The notes under the pieces: generated by a model | What the model was told of the DNA's origin: nothing | The model's input: the letters and a program-made list of their open reading frames with translations, nothing else | Databases searched by the model: none | Program-made: the position numbers and the translations under genes | Part shown: in pieces, positions 1-8,348 of the stretch | Layout of the letters: every line of letters starts with the position of its first letter | Position numbering within the stretch: position 1 is the stretch's first letter | Assembly (NCBI GenBank): GCA_002415025.1 | Contig: DIBR01000028.1 | Location: 2,061-22,997, forward strand | From: Spongiibacteraceae bacterium UBA5047 | GTDB taxonomy: Bacteria > Pseudomonadota > Gammaproteobacteria > Pseudomonadales > Spongiibacteraceae | Reading direction: 5' to 3' | DNA length: 20,937 bases

Positions 1-28
1 TGGGGTCAGAGTAAATACTCTGACCCCA
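1..28. repeat. Perfect 13-bp inverted repeat (28-bp palindrome)
   Basis: The arms TGGGGTCAGAGTA (1-13) and TACTCTGACCCCA (16-28) are exact reverse complements separated by AA. From memory, sequences of this TGGGGTCAGAGTA type occur near transposase-like genes of the REP-associated (Y1) class in gammaproteobacteria. No such gene is visible in the window, so that link is only a suggestion. It lies downstream of regA, at the window edge, so a larger element could continue to the left. Confidence 0.75.
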
Positions 29-44
29 GACTACTCTGTGTAAT

Positions 45-74
45 GTAGGCCCGAATAAGCGAAGCGTTTCGGGC
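45..74 (+). repeat. REP-like palindrome, family B (loop TAAGCGAAGCGT)
   Basis: GTAG is followed by a 7-bp stem, GCCCGAA (49-55) with TTCGGGC (68-74), enclosing the 12-nt loop TAAGCGAAGCGT. The same layout with a different stem recurs at 8390-8419, an inverted relative lies at 8349-8380, and the first half recurs at 20916-20937. The GTAGGCC start resembles enterobacterial REP elements. It ends 6 bp before the regA stop and may act as a transcript 3' end stabiliser. Confidence 0.7.
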
Positions 75-80
75 AAGCGG

Positions 81-611
81 TTACTGTCGAACCGGTTTTT
101 TCAGTAGCTTGCGCTGCAGGGTGCGCCGGTGCATACCCAGAGCGCGTGCGGTAGCTGAGATATTGCCGTTGTTTTCCGCAAGCACTTTCTGAATGTGCTC
201 CCATTCCACCCGCTCCACTGAAGGCGGGTTGTCAGGAATGGTAATATCCGTAGAGTCCTGCTTGTCAAAGGCTTCCAGTACGTCTTTGAGGGAGGCCGGT
301 TTGCACAGATAATTGTGGGCGCCCAGGCGAATGGCTTCCACGGCGGTTGTGATGCTGGAATAGCCGGTCAGCATCACGGCGCAGCAATCGGGCTGGCGTT
401 GTTTCAGGCTTTGAATAAGCGCCAGCCCCGAGCGGCCCTCCATTTTCAGGTCGATCAGTGCCTTGTCGAAAGAGTGCTGATCCAGCAACGCTTCGGCTTC
501 GTCAACGCCCGCTGCGGTAGTCACAATAAAGCCGCGTTTCTTCAGTGCGCGCGCCATCACGTTCACAAAGATTTCGTCGTCATCAACCAGCAAAACGGTC
601 TCAGTTTTCAT
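81..611 (-). CDS. regA: RegA/PrrA/ActR-type redox response regulator
   Basis: This 176-residue protein has a receiver domain (about 5-118) followed by a Fis-type helix-turn-helix (about 150-170). Acidic pocket residues D10 and D11, phospho-acceptor D54 (in LIDLKMEGRSG), T82 and K104 are present. The C-terminal recognition helix, GMHRRTLQRKL, is typical of the RegA/ActR family. In known members the regulator is phosphorylated by RegB and controls respiratory and other redox-linked genes. The start at 611 is chosen over an upstream in-frame ATG at 659 because the receiver fold begins at once (MKTETVLLVDDD) and a GGGAG ribosome site lies about 9 bases ahead. It overlaps the end of regB by 11 bp, so the two are probably translationally coupled. 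Family assignment is strong; the target genes are unknown. Confidence 0.93.
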   Translation of the reverse strand: MKTETVLLVDDDEIFVNVMARALKKRGFIVTTAAGVDEAEALLDQHSFDKALIDLKMEGRSGLALIQSLKQRQPDCCAVMLTGYSSITTAVEAIRLGAHNYLCKPASLKDVLEAFDKQDSTDITIPDNPPSVERVEWEHIQKVLAENNGNISATARALGMHRRTLQRKLLKKPVRQ

Positions 612-1944
612 CAACCAGCACTCCCTGGCAGGGCAGACGCAATTCGACGCGGCTGCCAATCACCTTGCGATTGTGCCAGATCAGCTCGCCGCCGTAGCGG
701 TTGGCCGCAGCATGGCTGACAAACAAGCCCAGCCCCAGACCCTTGGCCGAGACAAAAGGTTTTCCCAGGTTGTCGGCCTGCCCGTGGGGAAGGCCCGGGC
801 CTTCGTCTTCAATGGCGACAACAAAGACACCGTTTTCAATGCTGCAGTTCAAGGCGACCTGCTCCGGACTCACGTCAGCGGCGTTGTTCAGCAGGTTGAT
901 AATGGCTTGTTCAAGCGTGGTGTCCATCAACATCAGTGTCTGCGGCGCTACATCAATAGTAAAGCGTGCATCGTGGACCGAGGGTCTTAATAGTTGCCAG
1001 TGCTCTTTTAGCAGTGAAAAGAATTTCCGCACCGGGATATGACGGGTGCGACCGGCACTGAAATCCTGAGCGGTGGTGGTGAGCCGGCCGAGTATGTCTT
1101 TGCAGAGTACAAGTTGGCTGTCCAGTGTAGTGAGGTCATCGCGCAGGGCGTCGGGCAGGGTATCATCGTCGAGCAACTCGTCAGTCACAATGCGCATGGT
1201 GCCAAGCGGCGTACCCAGTTCGTGGGCGGTACCTGCAGCCAGTGTGGCAACTGCGAGGAGCTGCTCATCCTGTAAACGCTGTTCGCGAACTTTGGCCAGC
1301 TCCTGATCGCGACGTCGTACTGCGCCCGACATTTGCACAACAAAGTAAGTAATGAGCACCGCGCTCACGGCAAAGTTAAACCACATGCCCATCACGTGAA
1401 GATTGATTCCGGAACCGGCATGATGCGGTTCCAGTGGCAGCAGCGGTATATAAAAGAACAGTAAGCCGCTATAAGCGGTAACGCTACTGGCGGCAACCAG
1501 CCAGGTAAAACGCCAGGGCAGGGTGGTGGCGGCAATACAGATGGGAACCAGAAAAAACGAAACGAAGGGATTGCTGGCTCCGCCGACTTCGTACATTACC
1601 AGTGTCAGCGCTATCACATCGACTAACAGATGAACGACAAACTCCTCATCGGTTATCGGCCAGCGCTGTTTTGCGCGCCAGGCAGTAGCCAGAGTAATCA
1701 GCGCCATAGCTGCCAGTATGGCCGAGAGTGTTGCAACGGGCAGTGGCCATTGCCAAACCTGAACTGCAAAAAGCAGGGCGATACACTGCCCGGTTAGCAC
1801 CACGCCGCGTATCAGGCAGAGTCGTTGCAGGTTGAGTGTGGCGGAATCGTTTAGGGCAATATTCAAGATGGGTTCCGGGGCGTTTCCGTTTTGGCAAAGT
1901 ATACGGGCTTGCCGCGCCAGCGCCACTGCGTCAGTTTGTCGCAT
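601..1944 (-). CDS. regB: RegB/PrrB-type redox-sensing membrane histidine kinase
   Basis: This is a 447-residue sensor kinase with a membrane domain of several helices (about 43-206), then a dimerisation/phosphotransfer domain and an HATPase domain. The H-box HELGTPLGTM has the phospho-acceptor H241. The N-box lies near 345-359, with G-boxes DEGPGL (380-385) and GLGLGLF (402-408). Two RegB hallmarks are visible. One is the GGxxNPF quinone-binding loop as GGASNPF (121-127). The other is C281, 40 residues after H241, the same spacing as the redox-active cysteine and histidine of Rhodobacter RegB (H225, C265). In the family, oxidation of this cysteine or quinone binding lowers kinase activity. 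The start is uncertain: a TTG at 1866 preceded by GGAA would give 421 residues and fits the short cytoplasmic N-terminus of RegB better. It is co-transcribed with regA and divergent from the methionine-rich membrane protein. Confidence 0.93.
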   Translation of the reverse strand: MRQTDAVALARQARILCQNGNAPEPILNIALNDSATLNLQRLCLIRGVVLTGQCIALLFAVQVWQWPLPVATLSAILAAMALITLATAWRAKQRWPITDEEFVVHLLVDVIALTLVMYEVGGASNPFVSFFLVPICIAATTLPWRFTWLVAASSVTAYSGLLFFYIPLLPLEPHHAGSGINLHVMGMWFNFAVSAVLITYFVVQMSGAVRRRDQELAKVREQRLQDEQLLAVATLAAGTAHELGTPLGTMRIVTDELLDDDTLPDALRDDLTTLDSQLVLCKDILGRLTTTAQDFSAGRTRHIPVRKFFSLLKEHWQLLRPSVHDARFTIDVAPQTLMLMDTTLEQAIINLLNNAADVSPEQVALNCSIENGVFVVAIEDEGPGLPHGQADNLGKPFVSAKGLGLGLFVSHAAANRYGGELIWHNRKVIGSRVELRLPCQGVLVDEN

Positions 1945-2006
1945 TTTGGCCCGCCGGAAGCCTTGCTAGACTGCGCTTCAACTTTGATCATGCGGAATCT
2001 TTCAGG

Positions 2007-3059
2007 ATGTTATCCATTCGCTCTTCGCGCTGCGGACTTGTTGCCGCAGCTACCCTTGGCTTATCGACGGCTTTGGCCCACGCAGATACAGCATCTTCGA
2101 CACTGGCCGGTCACGGAGCCTCTTCCCATGCCCCCATTGGCGTGATGGGTGACCATCTGCACAAACAGGGAGAATGGATGTTCTCCTACCGCGCGATGGA
2201 TATGGCTATGGACGGGCTGCTCGACGGAAGCGATCAGGTATCCGCCGCCACGGTCACCGGCACCATGATGGCGCCCGGACGGTACATGGTTGCGCCAACC
2301 AGAATGGAGATGACGATGCAGATGCTTGGGGCAATGTATGCGCCGACAGACCGTGTCACCCTGATGGCGATGGTGCCTTACACCACACTCGACATGGATC
2401 ATGTGACTCGCATGGGGCGTGGCTTTACTACCCGGAGTTCCGGTTGGGGCGACGTGAAGCTGGGAGGCCTGATTGGCCTCTACCGTTCGCCTGATGATAG
2501 CCGGCAGTTGCATCTTAATCTTGGTGTGAGCCTGCCCACAGGTTCTATTGACGAGAAAGATGATACCCCTGCCATGGCTGACGCCAAATTACCCTATAGC
2601 ATGCAGTTGGGCAGCGGCAGCTACGACCTGTTGCCGGGTATTACCTACCAATCCTATGTTGGTGCCTACAACTGGGGGGCGCAATTGAGTGCGACGCTCC
2701 CGACCGGCCGCAATGACAACGACTACCGACTGGGCAACACTGCGGTGCTAACCAGTTGGATTAGCCGACACGTAAACAAGGCCTTTGCTTACAGCCTGCG
2801 TGCGACGATTGAGTCACAGGGAAAAATCGACGGCCGGCGCAGTGACCTGAATCCGGCGATGGTAACAACCGCGGATACCGACAATTACGGCGGCGACCGC
2901 ATGTCGCTGAGCTGGGGGATCAACAGCTATATCCCGGCGGGTGCGCTCAAGGGGCATCGCTTTGCGCTGGAGTTTACGCTGCCGGTTTACCAGAATCTCA
3001 ACGGTATTCAGCTGGAGCGCGAACCCCATCTCAGCGCGGGTTGGCAGCTGGCCTTTTAG
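2007..3059 (+). CDS. Methionine-rich putative outer-membrane protein (phenol-degradation MetA/'transporter' type)
   Basis: This 350-residue protein has a signal peptide (about 1-26, cleavage after AHA) and alternating amphipathic strands with Gly/Asn/Tyr turns typical of an outer-membrane beta-barrel. It ends in an aromatic-type barrel terminus (GWQLAF). It resembles proteins annotated as transporters of the phenol MetA-degradation family, whose substrate is generally undefined. Residues 58-136 contain 16 methionines, many in MxM patterns (M64/66/68, M100/102/104/106, M120/122), with several His near residues 36-52. This pattern suggests soft-metal (copper or silver) contact, but that is inference. 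An upstream reading through to 1836 is discarded because the signal peptide begins at this ATG. It is divergent from regB and its stop overlaps the FAR gene by 4 bp. Confidence 0.75.
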   Translation: MLSIRSSRCGLVAAATLGLSTALAHADTASSTLAGHGASSHAPIGVMGDHLHKQGEWMFSYRAMDMAMDGLLDGSDQVSAATVTGTMMAPGRYMVAPTRMEMTMQMLGAMYAPTDRVTLMAMVPYTTLDMDHVTRMGRGFTTRSSGWGDVKLGGLIGLYRSPDDSRQLHLNLGVSLPTGSIDEKDDTPAMADAKLPYSMQLGSGSYDLLPGITYQSYVGAYNWGAQLSATLPTGRNDNDYRLGNTAVLTSWISRHVNKAFAYSLRATIESQGKIDGRRSDLNPAMVTTADTDNYGGDRMSLSWGINSYIPAGALKGHRFALEFTLPVYQNLNGIQLEREPHLSAGWQLAF

Positions 3060-4618
3060 GCTGCCTCCTGTGGAGATGACAGCCCGCCCGGTTTCGTCTC
3101 TGTAGTCCGGCGCGGCGTTTTTGCATTCGGTTTGTTGTCCGTCAGCGCATAACTGTTCAGACCGGCAATATGAACCTTGCGCAAGTAGTGTTCCCAGTCG
3201 ATAAGCGCAGCATCCACCGGAAACTGCGCGTTCGCCCCGGTTTCCCCCATGCGTTGCGCCAGCGCCAGTAGTTGCTCATTGCGAAAGACGTAGTTTGGCG
3301 TGGCGTAAAAGGCAAATATCTCGGCCAGCTTGTTCATGACGTTGAGGTTGCGCAGCAGGCGCATGGGCTGGTTTCGGCCCACCAGCTTCAGGGTTGACTC
3401 TGTTGTACTCAAGGTGCGGCACAGCAAAAACAGGCTGACGTTGAATAGCTGTTTGTTAATGATCTTGAAGGGCTTGCGCGGCTCAATCTCGAACAGCTTT
3501 TCGTAGGTCATATGGTTTTCCTTGGCTTCGGCCATCAGATAGTCAATAAACCTGCCGAGTGTCAGCGGATTGCGCGAACCGCTACAGCACTGATAGATGC
3601 GGAGCTTGCCCGGTTCTGCGACCTGTTCGGCCGCCGCCAGAATAACGGCATTGGCAACCAGATCTGCAGGTATCACATCAATCACGCCGCTGCGCTTGCC
3701 GGGGAAAAACACCACTTTCTGGCGAGCGTAGGCGAGCAATACGGCATCGGCGACCTTCACTCCTTCTATCCAGCCGGGTGTGGGTTCCTGCAGGGTGCTT
3801 TCAATAATTGCCGGGCGCAGTATGGTCAGGGTTTTATGGCTGAGGGCTTTGCGCAGATACTGCTCGCCCAGCCATTTGGTGAAGGTGTAGGTATCGTTCC
3901 AGCCGTGCGCCCGCGACTCGCGTTCCCCGAGTAATACCAGCTGTTCGCCGAGTGCGCGGTTCCGGAACCGGGACGCCAGCGCATCAATTTTGTCCTGCAG
4001 CCGGGCGATGAGCGGCTCGATGGCGTAGAAACCGTCCTTATCCTGTGGAATATCAGCGCGCGCCGGTGGGTGAAAAGTCTCGCCGATATCGCCGCGGTTA
4101 AAGCCGTTTACATAGCAGGTAGATACCTGCAGCACCGGAATGGCGCCACCGAGCTCCGACAAGGCCACAATATTGTGCAGACAGAGGGTATTGATGCTCA
4201 GCGCGTGATCCAGTCGCTCGCGGAAATTCACGCTGGCGGCGGAATGCATGATGACATCTATCTTGCCCGCGAGATCGCGGAATGCCTCGTCACTCAAGCC
4301 GAACTGCGCCTCGGTGACTTCGCCGGTAATGCAGTGAACGCGTTCGCTGCAAAAGCGCTCAAAGCGCGCGCGGCTGTTTTGCCGCTGTGGGCCGAATATA
4401 GAGGACGAGGCTACCTCGGTGAGAAAGCGCTCGCGGGCAGTAGGTGAGGCGCTGTTTCCGCGAATAAGCAGGTAAATTCCGCCAATTGTCGGTACGTCAC
4501 GCATAATCTTTTCCAGCACAACCTTGCCGAGAAAGCCGGTGGTGCCGGTGATTAACAGATTCTTGCCGGCCAGTTGCTCGAGTACCCGGCTTGGGGCGGT
4601 GGGAAATTCCTGGTTCAT
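3056..4618 (-). CDS. Alcohol-forming fatty acyl-CoA reductase (FAR)
   Basis: This 520-residue enzyme is predicted to reduce fatty acyl-CoA (or acyl-ACP) to fatty alcohol with NADPH. Its N-terminal extended-SDR (Male-sterility/NAD-binding-4) domain has the nucleotide loop TGTTGFLG (24-31), HSAASVNF (125-132) and the catalytic YTFTK with Y244 and K248. A C-terminal FAR_C-type helical domain (about 400-510) ends the protein. The length matches the roughly 500-residue Marinobacter-type FARs that supply alcohols for wax esters. The start at 4618 is supported by GGAGG 7 bases upstream; an extension to 4729 lacks this. No wax-ester synthase (WS/DGAT) lies in the window. Its end overlaps that of the convergent barrel gene, leaving no room for a separate terminator. 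Confidence 0.9.
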   Translation of the reverse strand: MNQEFPTAPSRVLEQLAGKNLLITGTTGFLGKVVLEKIMRDVPTIGGIYLLIRGNSASPTARERFLTEVASSSIFGPQRQNSRARFERFCSERVHCITGEVTEAQFGLSDEAFRDLAGKIDVIMHSAASVNFRERLDHALSINTLCLHNIVALSELGGAIPVLQVSTCYVNGFNRGDIGETFHPPARADIPQDKDGFYAIEPLIARLQDKIDALASRFRNRALGEQLVLLGERESRAHGWNDTYTFTKWLGEQYLRKALSHKTLTILRPAIIESTLQEPTPGWIEGVKVADAVLLAYARQKVVFFPGKRSGVIDVIPADLVANAVILAAAEQVAEPGKLRIYQCCSGSRNPLTLGRFIDYLMAEAKENHMTYEKLFEIEPRKPFKIINKQLFNVSLFLLCRTLSTTESTLKLVGRNQPMRLLRNLNVMNKLAEIFAFYATPNYVFRNEQLLALAQRMGETGANAQFPVDAALIDWEHYLRKVHIAGLNSYALTDNKPNAKTPRRTTETKPGGLSSPQEAA

Positions 4619-4966
4619 TCTGAATCCTCCGGATTGTGAATTCACGGGCGAGTAGCGCCCGACAAAGCAGCGTATCGCGCAGTGCTTACAGCGGTATGAC
4701 ACGGTGCGGGCGCACCGACCGGCGAGCATGCCAGCGCCTGGGTTTACTGTTGTCGTACTTCAAGAATGCATTAAACAGGCCAATTCTGGCCTTTCGTAAC
4801 GGCGCCTCTGCGAGTGCATTGGCCGGGGTGCTTGCTGCAGAATTGGCTACTGTAGAGCAGTTTTCCATGCCGGGCAGTGCGCCAGTCGACAAGAAGTCGT
4901 GTAGTCAGTTCTCACTGCGGGTTATAATTCGCGCCTCATTTTTGACCACGACAGTGACCCGCTTTC
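4619..4966. other. Divergent intergenic region between FAR and prfC
   Basis: These 348 bases separate two divergent genes. Apart from the FAR ribosome-binding site (GGAGG near 4626-4630) and a TATAAT box before prfC (4923-4928), no conserved element is seen. The open frames on either strand here look non-coding: they have no recognisable domain and no ribosome site. Confidence 0.5.
4923..4928 (+). promoter_or_regulatory. Candidate -10 box for prfC operon
   Basis: A perfect TATAAT lies 38 bases before the prfC start in the sequence GGGTTATAATTCGCGCC. No convincing -35 hexamer sits 16-18 bases upstream, so the promoter is provisional. Confidence 0.4.
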
Positions 4967-6547
4967 ATGAGCAGTTTTACCGACGCCGTCGCCCGACGCC
5001 GAACCTTCGCCATCATCTCGCATCCTGATGCGGGTAAAACCACGATCACCGAAAAATTGCTGTTGTTCGGACAGTTGATTCAGGTGGCCGGTTCCGTCAA
5101 AGGTAAAAAGTCGGATAAACATGCCACCTCCGACTGGATGACCATGGAGCAGGAGCGCGGAATTTCCATTACCTCGTCGGTGATGCAGTTTCCTTACAAG
5201 GAGCGCGTTGTCAATTTGCTGGATACGCCGGGTCACGAAGACTTCTCCGAAGACACCTATCGCACTCTCACGGCCGTGGATTCTGCCTTGATGGTGATTG
5301 ACGGTGCCAAGGGCGTCGAGGACAGAACCATCAAGCTGATGAACGTCTGTCGCCTGCGTGATACGCCCATCCTCAGTTTTGTGAACAAGATGGACCGGGA
5401 TATTCGCGATCCAATTGAATTGCTCGACGAGATCGAATCGGTACTTGAAATTCAGGGTGCGCCCATTAACTGGCCCATGGGTATGGGGCGCGATTTCAAA
5501 GGGGTTTATAACCTCTATACCGACACCCTTCATGTGTTCAAGGCGGGACAGGGGCGCACCATTCCCGAGGATATCCAGATCAAGGGGCTTGAGTCTGATG
5601 AGGCCAAAGCGCTGCTGGGCGACGAGTACGAAGCCTTTCTGGACGAGATCGAATTGGTGCGCGGCGCCAGTCACGAATTTGATCTGGAGGCTTATCTGAC
5701 TGGCAAAATGGCACCGGTATTTTTTGGTACGGCACTGTCCAATTTCGGCGTGCGCGAAATGCTCGACGGCTTTGTGGAGTGGGCGCCGCCGCCGCTGGCC
5801 CGCAACACCGAGTCGCGCAGTGTTGTTCCCACCGAAGACAAGTTCAGCGGTTTTGTGTTCAAGATTCAGGCCAACATGGACCCGCGCCACCGCGACCGTA
5901 TCGCCTTTTTGCGGGTTTGCTCGGGCACCTATACCAAGGGCCTGAAAATGAAGCATGTGCGCATTGGCAAGGACGTAAAAATTGCCGACGCCGTGAGTTT
6001 TGTAGCGGGCGACCGCGAGCTGGTAGATGAAGCCATTTCCGGTGACATTATCGGCTTGCACAATCACGGCACCATTCAGTTAGGCGACACCTTCACCGAA
6101 GGCGAGAGCCTGAAATACACCGGCATTCCCCATTTTGCGCCGGAGCTGTTTCGGCGCATACGCCTGCGCGACCCGATGAAAGCCAAGCAATTGCAGAAGG
6201 GCTTGCAACAGCTGGCCGAAGAAGGCTCGACGCAGGTCTTTATGCCACTCAATAACTCCGACCTGGTTGTGGGTGCGGTGGGTGTACTGCAGTTCGAGGT
6301 AGTGGCCTATCGTCTTAAGGACGAATACAAGGTCGAGGCCTTATACGAGGCGGTCAATGTACATACCGTGCGCTGGGTGGAATGCAAAGACAATAAGAAG
6401 CTCGAAGAATTCAAGCGCAAATGTGCCGACAATCTGGCGATAGATGGCGGTGGTCATCTCACCTACCTGGCGCCAACGCGGGTCAATCTGCAGCTTACGC
6501 AGGAGCGCTATCCTGATATTGAGTTTCATGCGACGCGTGAACACTGA
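4967..6547 (+). CDS. prfC: Peptide chain release factor 3 (RF3)
   Basis: This 526-residue translational GTPase recycles RF1 and RF2 from the ribosome after peptide release. The G1 P-loop HPDAGKTT (19-26), the switch region ending in ERGISI, G3 DTPGHEDF (86-93) and G4 NKMD (140-143) are all present. The length matches the family norm of about 527-529 residues, and the start MSSFTDAVARRRTFAIISHPDAGK is typical. It is followed 20 bases later by rsuA and then rsmC, so all three are probably one operon devoted to translation. Confidence 0.98.
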   Translation: MSSFTDAVARRRTFAIISHPDAGKTTITEKLLLFGQLIQVAGSVKGKKSDKHATSDWMTMEQERGISITSSVMQFPYKERVVNLLDTPGHEDFSEDTYRTLTAVDSALMVIDGAKGVEDRTIKLMNVCRLRDTPILSFVNKMDRDIRDPIELLDEIESVLEIQGAPINWPMGMGRDFKGVYNLYTDTLHVFKAGQGRTIPEDIQIKGLESDEAKALLGDEYEAFLDEIELVRGASHEFDLEAYLTGKMAPVFFGTALSNFGVREMLDGFVEWAPPPLARNTESRSVVPTEDKFSGFVFKIQANMDPRHRDRIAFLRVCSGTYTKGLKMKHVRIGKDVKIADAVSFVAGDRELVDEAISGDIIGLHNHGTIQLGDTFTEGESLKYTGIPHFAPELFRRIRLRDPMKAKQLQKGLQQLAEEGSTQVFMPLNNSDLVVGAVGVLQFEVVAYRLKDEYKVEALYEAVNVHTVRWVECKDNKKLEEFKRKCADNLAIDGGGHLTYLAPTRVNLQLTQERYPDIEFHATREH

Positions 6548-6567
6548 GCGGTGTTGCCGGTGCTGAA

Positions 6568-7317
6568 ATGAATAGCCCCTCAACGCGCAATGGCAAGCCC
6601 TTACGGCTAGACAAGTATTTGTCCAGCGTAACGGATTACTCGCGCAGCGATGCCAAAAAGTTAATCAAAAACGGTGAGCTCAGCGTCGATGGCGATGTGA
6701 TTACCAATCCCGGCGCACTGGTCAGCGCGGATGCCTCGCTCGAACTCAACGGCCAGAATCTCAGGCAGGTTCAGCACCGGTATTTCATGCTGCACAAACC
6801 GCAGGGCTATGTGTGTGCGACTCGCGACCGGCGGCACCCGACGGTTATAGACCTTCTCGACGAAGATAATCAGGACGCGCTGCATATTGCGGGTCGGCTC
6901 GACATTGATACAACCGGGCTGGTGTTGATTACCGACGACGGACCCTGGGCACATCAGGTGATGTCGCCCAAAAGGCAATGCTTCAAACGCTACCGTGTAG
7001 GTACCGGCTTGCCGCTAGACGATTCTCTTGTTGAACGTTTTGAGAAAGGCGTTTTTCTTTCCGAAAGCAAACGGCGAACCCTGCCGGCTAGCTTGAGTAT
7101 TCTTGACCCTCATGAGGCTTTGCTGGAAATCTGCGAAGGAAAGTTTCATCAGGTGAAGCGGATGTTCGGCGCTGTTGGCAATGAGGTTGTAGCCTTGCAT
7201 CGGGAAGCGGTCGGGGCGCTGGAACTCGACAGCGATTTAGCTGAAGGTGAGTATCGGGCATTAACCGCTGCGGAAGCTTTACTGGCAGTGACTGGCACTG
7301 TTCAGAACGGGAGCTGA
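6568..7317 (+). CDS. rsuA: 16S rRNA pseudouridine(516) synthase
   Basis: This 249-residue RsuA-family enzyme has an N-terminal S4 RNA-binding domain (about 12-60; RLDKYLSS start) and a pseudouridine synthase domain. The catalytic aspartate is D112 in GRLDIDTTGLVL, and the family KFHQVKRMF motif follows near 190. RsuA modifies U516 of 16S rRNA in E. coli. It lies 20 bases after prfC and 7 bases before rsmC. Related large-subunit synthases (RluB/E/F) share the motifs, but length and best resemblance favour RsuA. Confidence 0.9.
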   Translation: MNSPSTRNGKPLRLDKYLSSVTDYSRSDAKKLIKNGELSVDGDVITNPGALVSADASLELNGQNLRQVQHRYFMLHKPQGYVCATRDRRHPTVIDLLDEDNQDALHIAGRLDIDTTGLVLITDDGPWAHQVMSPKRQCFKRYRVGTGLPLDDSLVERFEKGVFLSESKRRTLPASLSILDPHEALLEICEGKFHQVKRMFGAVGNEVVALHREAVGALELDSDLAEGEYRALTAAEALLAVTGTVQNGS

Positions 7318-7324
7318 AAGCACA

Positions 7325-8344
7325 ATGAAAGACGCTGCGCTAGAAGCCTTATACAAAAAACTTGATCTTGCCGGGCCGGGGCTGCTGCTTGCCGATGAGC
7401 AATGCACCGAACCGCCGCCGAATGCCGCGAATGTGCAGGTGCTGACACACCGGGTTGATGTTGCCCGGCGGTTTGAGGCCGCCGGTTTCAGCTGCGTACT
7501 GAACGACTTTTTACTTCCCGCTGTGCTGCCTGCCAGCGTTTATTATCGCGTGTCGAAAGAAAAGCCGCTGGTTCACTATCTTCTCAATGCGGTATTGGCA
7601 GCACTGCCGATTGGCGGTCGTTTGCTGCTCAGCGGTTACAAGGGGGATGGCACCAAGACCTACATTGAGAAAGCCTGCGCCATGGTGGGGGCGAGCAAGT
7701 CTGTTGAGAAAGGTGCCGGCGGTGCCTTGCTCGCGATTATTGAAAAGCGAAAGCAGCCGGTAACCACGCTGGATGACAGCGGATATGCCGAGCTGCAGCT
7801 CATCAACGCCGAGCTCAGTCTGTTCAGCAAACCCGGTATCTACGGCTGGAAGAAAATCGACAGCGGCAGCGCGCTGTTGGCGGAGCAGATTCCTGCGTTG
7901 CTTGATACGATGCCTGCCAGACCCGCCAGCGTGCTGGATCTCGGTTGTGGCTATGGCTATCTCTCGGTTATTGCCAGGCAGTACTTGCCCGAAGCGCGGT
8001 TTGTTGCCACGGATAACAATGTCACCGCGCTGCTGGCCTGCGCGAAAAATTTCGACGTGCACAATATTGCCGGCGACACATTGGCCGATGATTGCGGTGC
8101 TGCGATCACGGAAAAATTTGATTTGATTGTCTGCAATCCGCCGTTTCATAAAGGCTTTGATGTACATGGCGATTTGACGCTGCAATTTTTGCAATCCGCA
8201 CAAGCTCGCCTGAAGCGGGGAGCGTCTGCGGTATTTGTCGTGAATCAGTTTATTGGTTTGGAGCAGCGGGCCAAGCAGCTATTCGGGGAGTGTCGATTGC
8301 TGGCAGAGCGCGATGGTTTTAAGGTGTTTTTGCTGAAGGCTTGA
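7325..8344 (+). CDS. rsmC: 16S rRNA (guanine(1207)-N2)-methyltransferase
   Basis: This 339-residue protein has a degenerate N-terminal methyltransferase-like half and a catalytic C-terminal half, the duplicated arrangement typical of RsmC. SAM-binding motif I is VLDLGCGYGYLSV (203-215), and the N6/N2-type catalytic motif is NPPFHKGFD (271-279). RsmC methylates G1207 of 16S rRNA. It is last in the prfC-rsuA-rsmC cluster and is followed by a REP pair in the convergent gap before gpx. RlmG is the main alternative, but the length and motif context favour RsmC. Confidence 0.9.
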   Translation: MKDAALEALYKKLDLAGPGLLLADEQCTEPPPNAANVQVLTHRVDVARRFEAAGFSCVLNDFLLPAVLPASVYYRVSKEKPLVHYLLNAVLAALPIGGRLLLSGYKGDGTKTYIEKACAMVGASKSVEKGAGGALLAIIEKRKQPVTTLDDSGYAELQLINAELSLFSKPGIYGWKKIDSGSALLAEQIPALLDTMPARPASVLDLGCGYGYLSVIARQYLPEARFVATDNNVTALLACAKNFDVHNIAGDTLADDCGAAITEKFDLIVCNPPFHKGFDVHGDLTLQFLQSAQARLKRGASAVFVVNQFIGLEQRAKQLFGECRLLAERDGFKVFLLKA

Positions 8345-8348
8345 TTCT

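Noticed and set aside
1963..1991. Possible promoter (TTGCTA, 17-base spacer, GATCAT) for the methionine-rich barrel gene
   Set aside because: Both hexamers are weak and the predicted leader would be only about 9 bases, too short to trust.
4686..4892. Small minus-strand open frame in the FAR-prfC gap
   Set aside because: No ribosome site, no domain and low-complexity Ala/Arg-rich translation; probably non-coding.
4922..6067. Long open frame (381 residues) on the minus strand across prfC
   Set aside because: It is antisense to an unmistakable RF3 gene, shows no domain, and reflects codon bias of the real gene.
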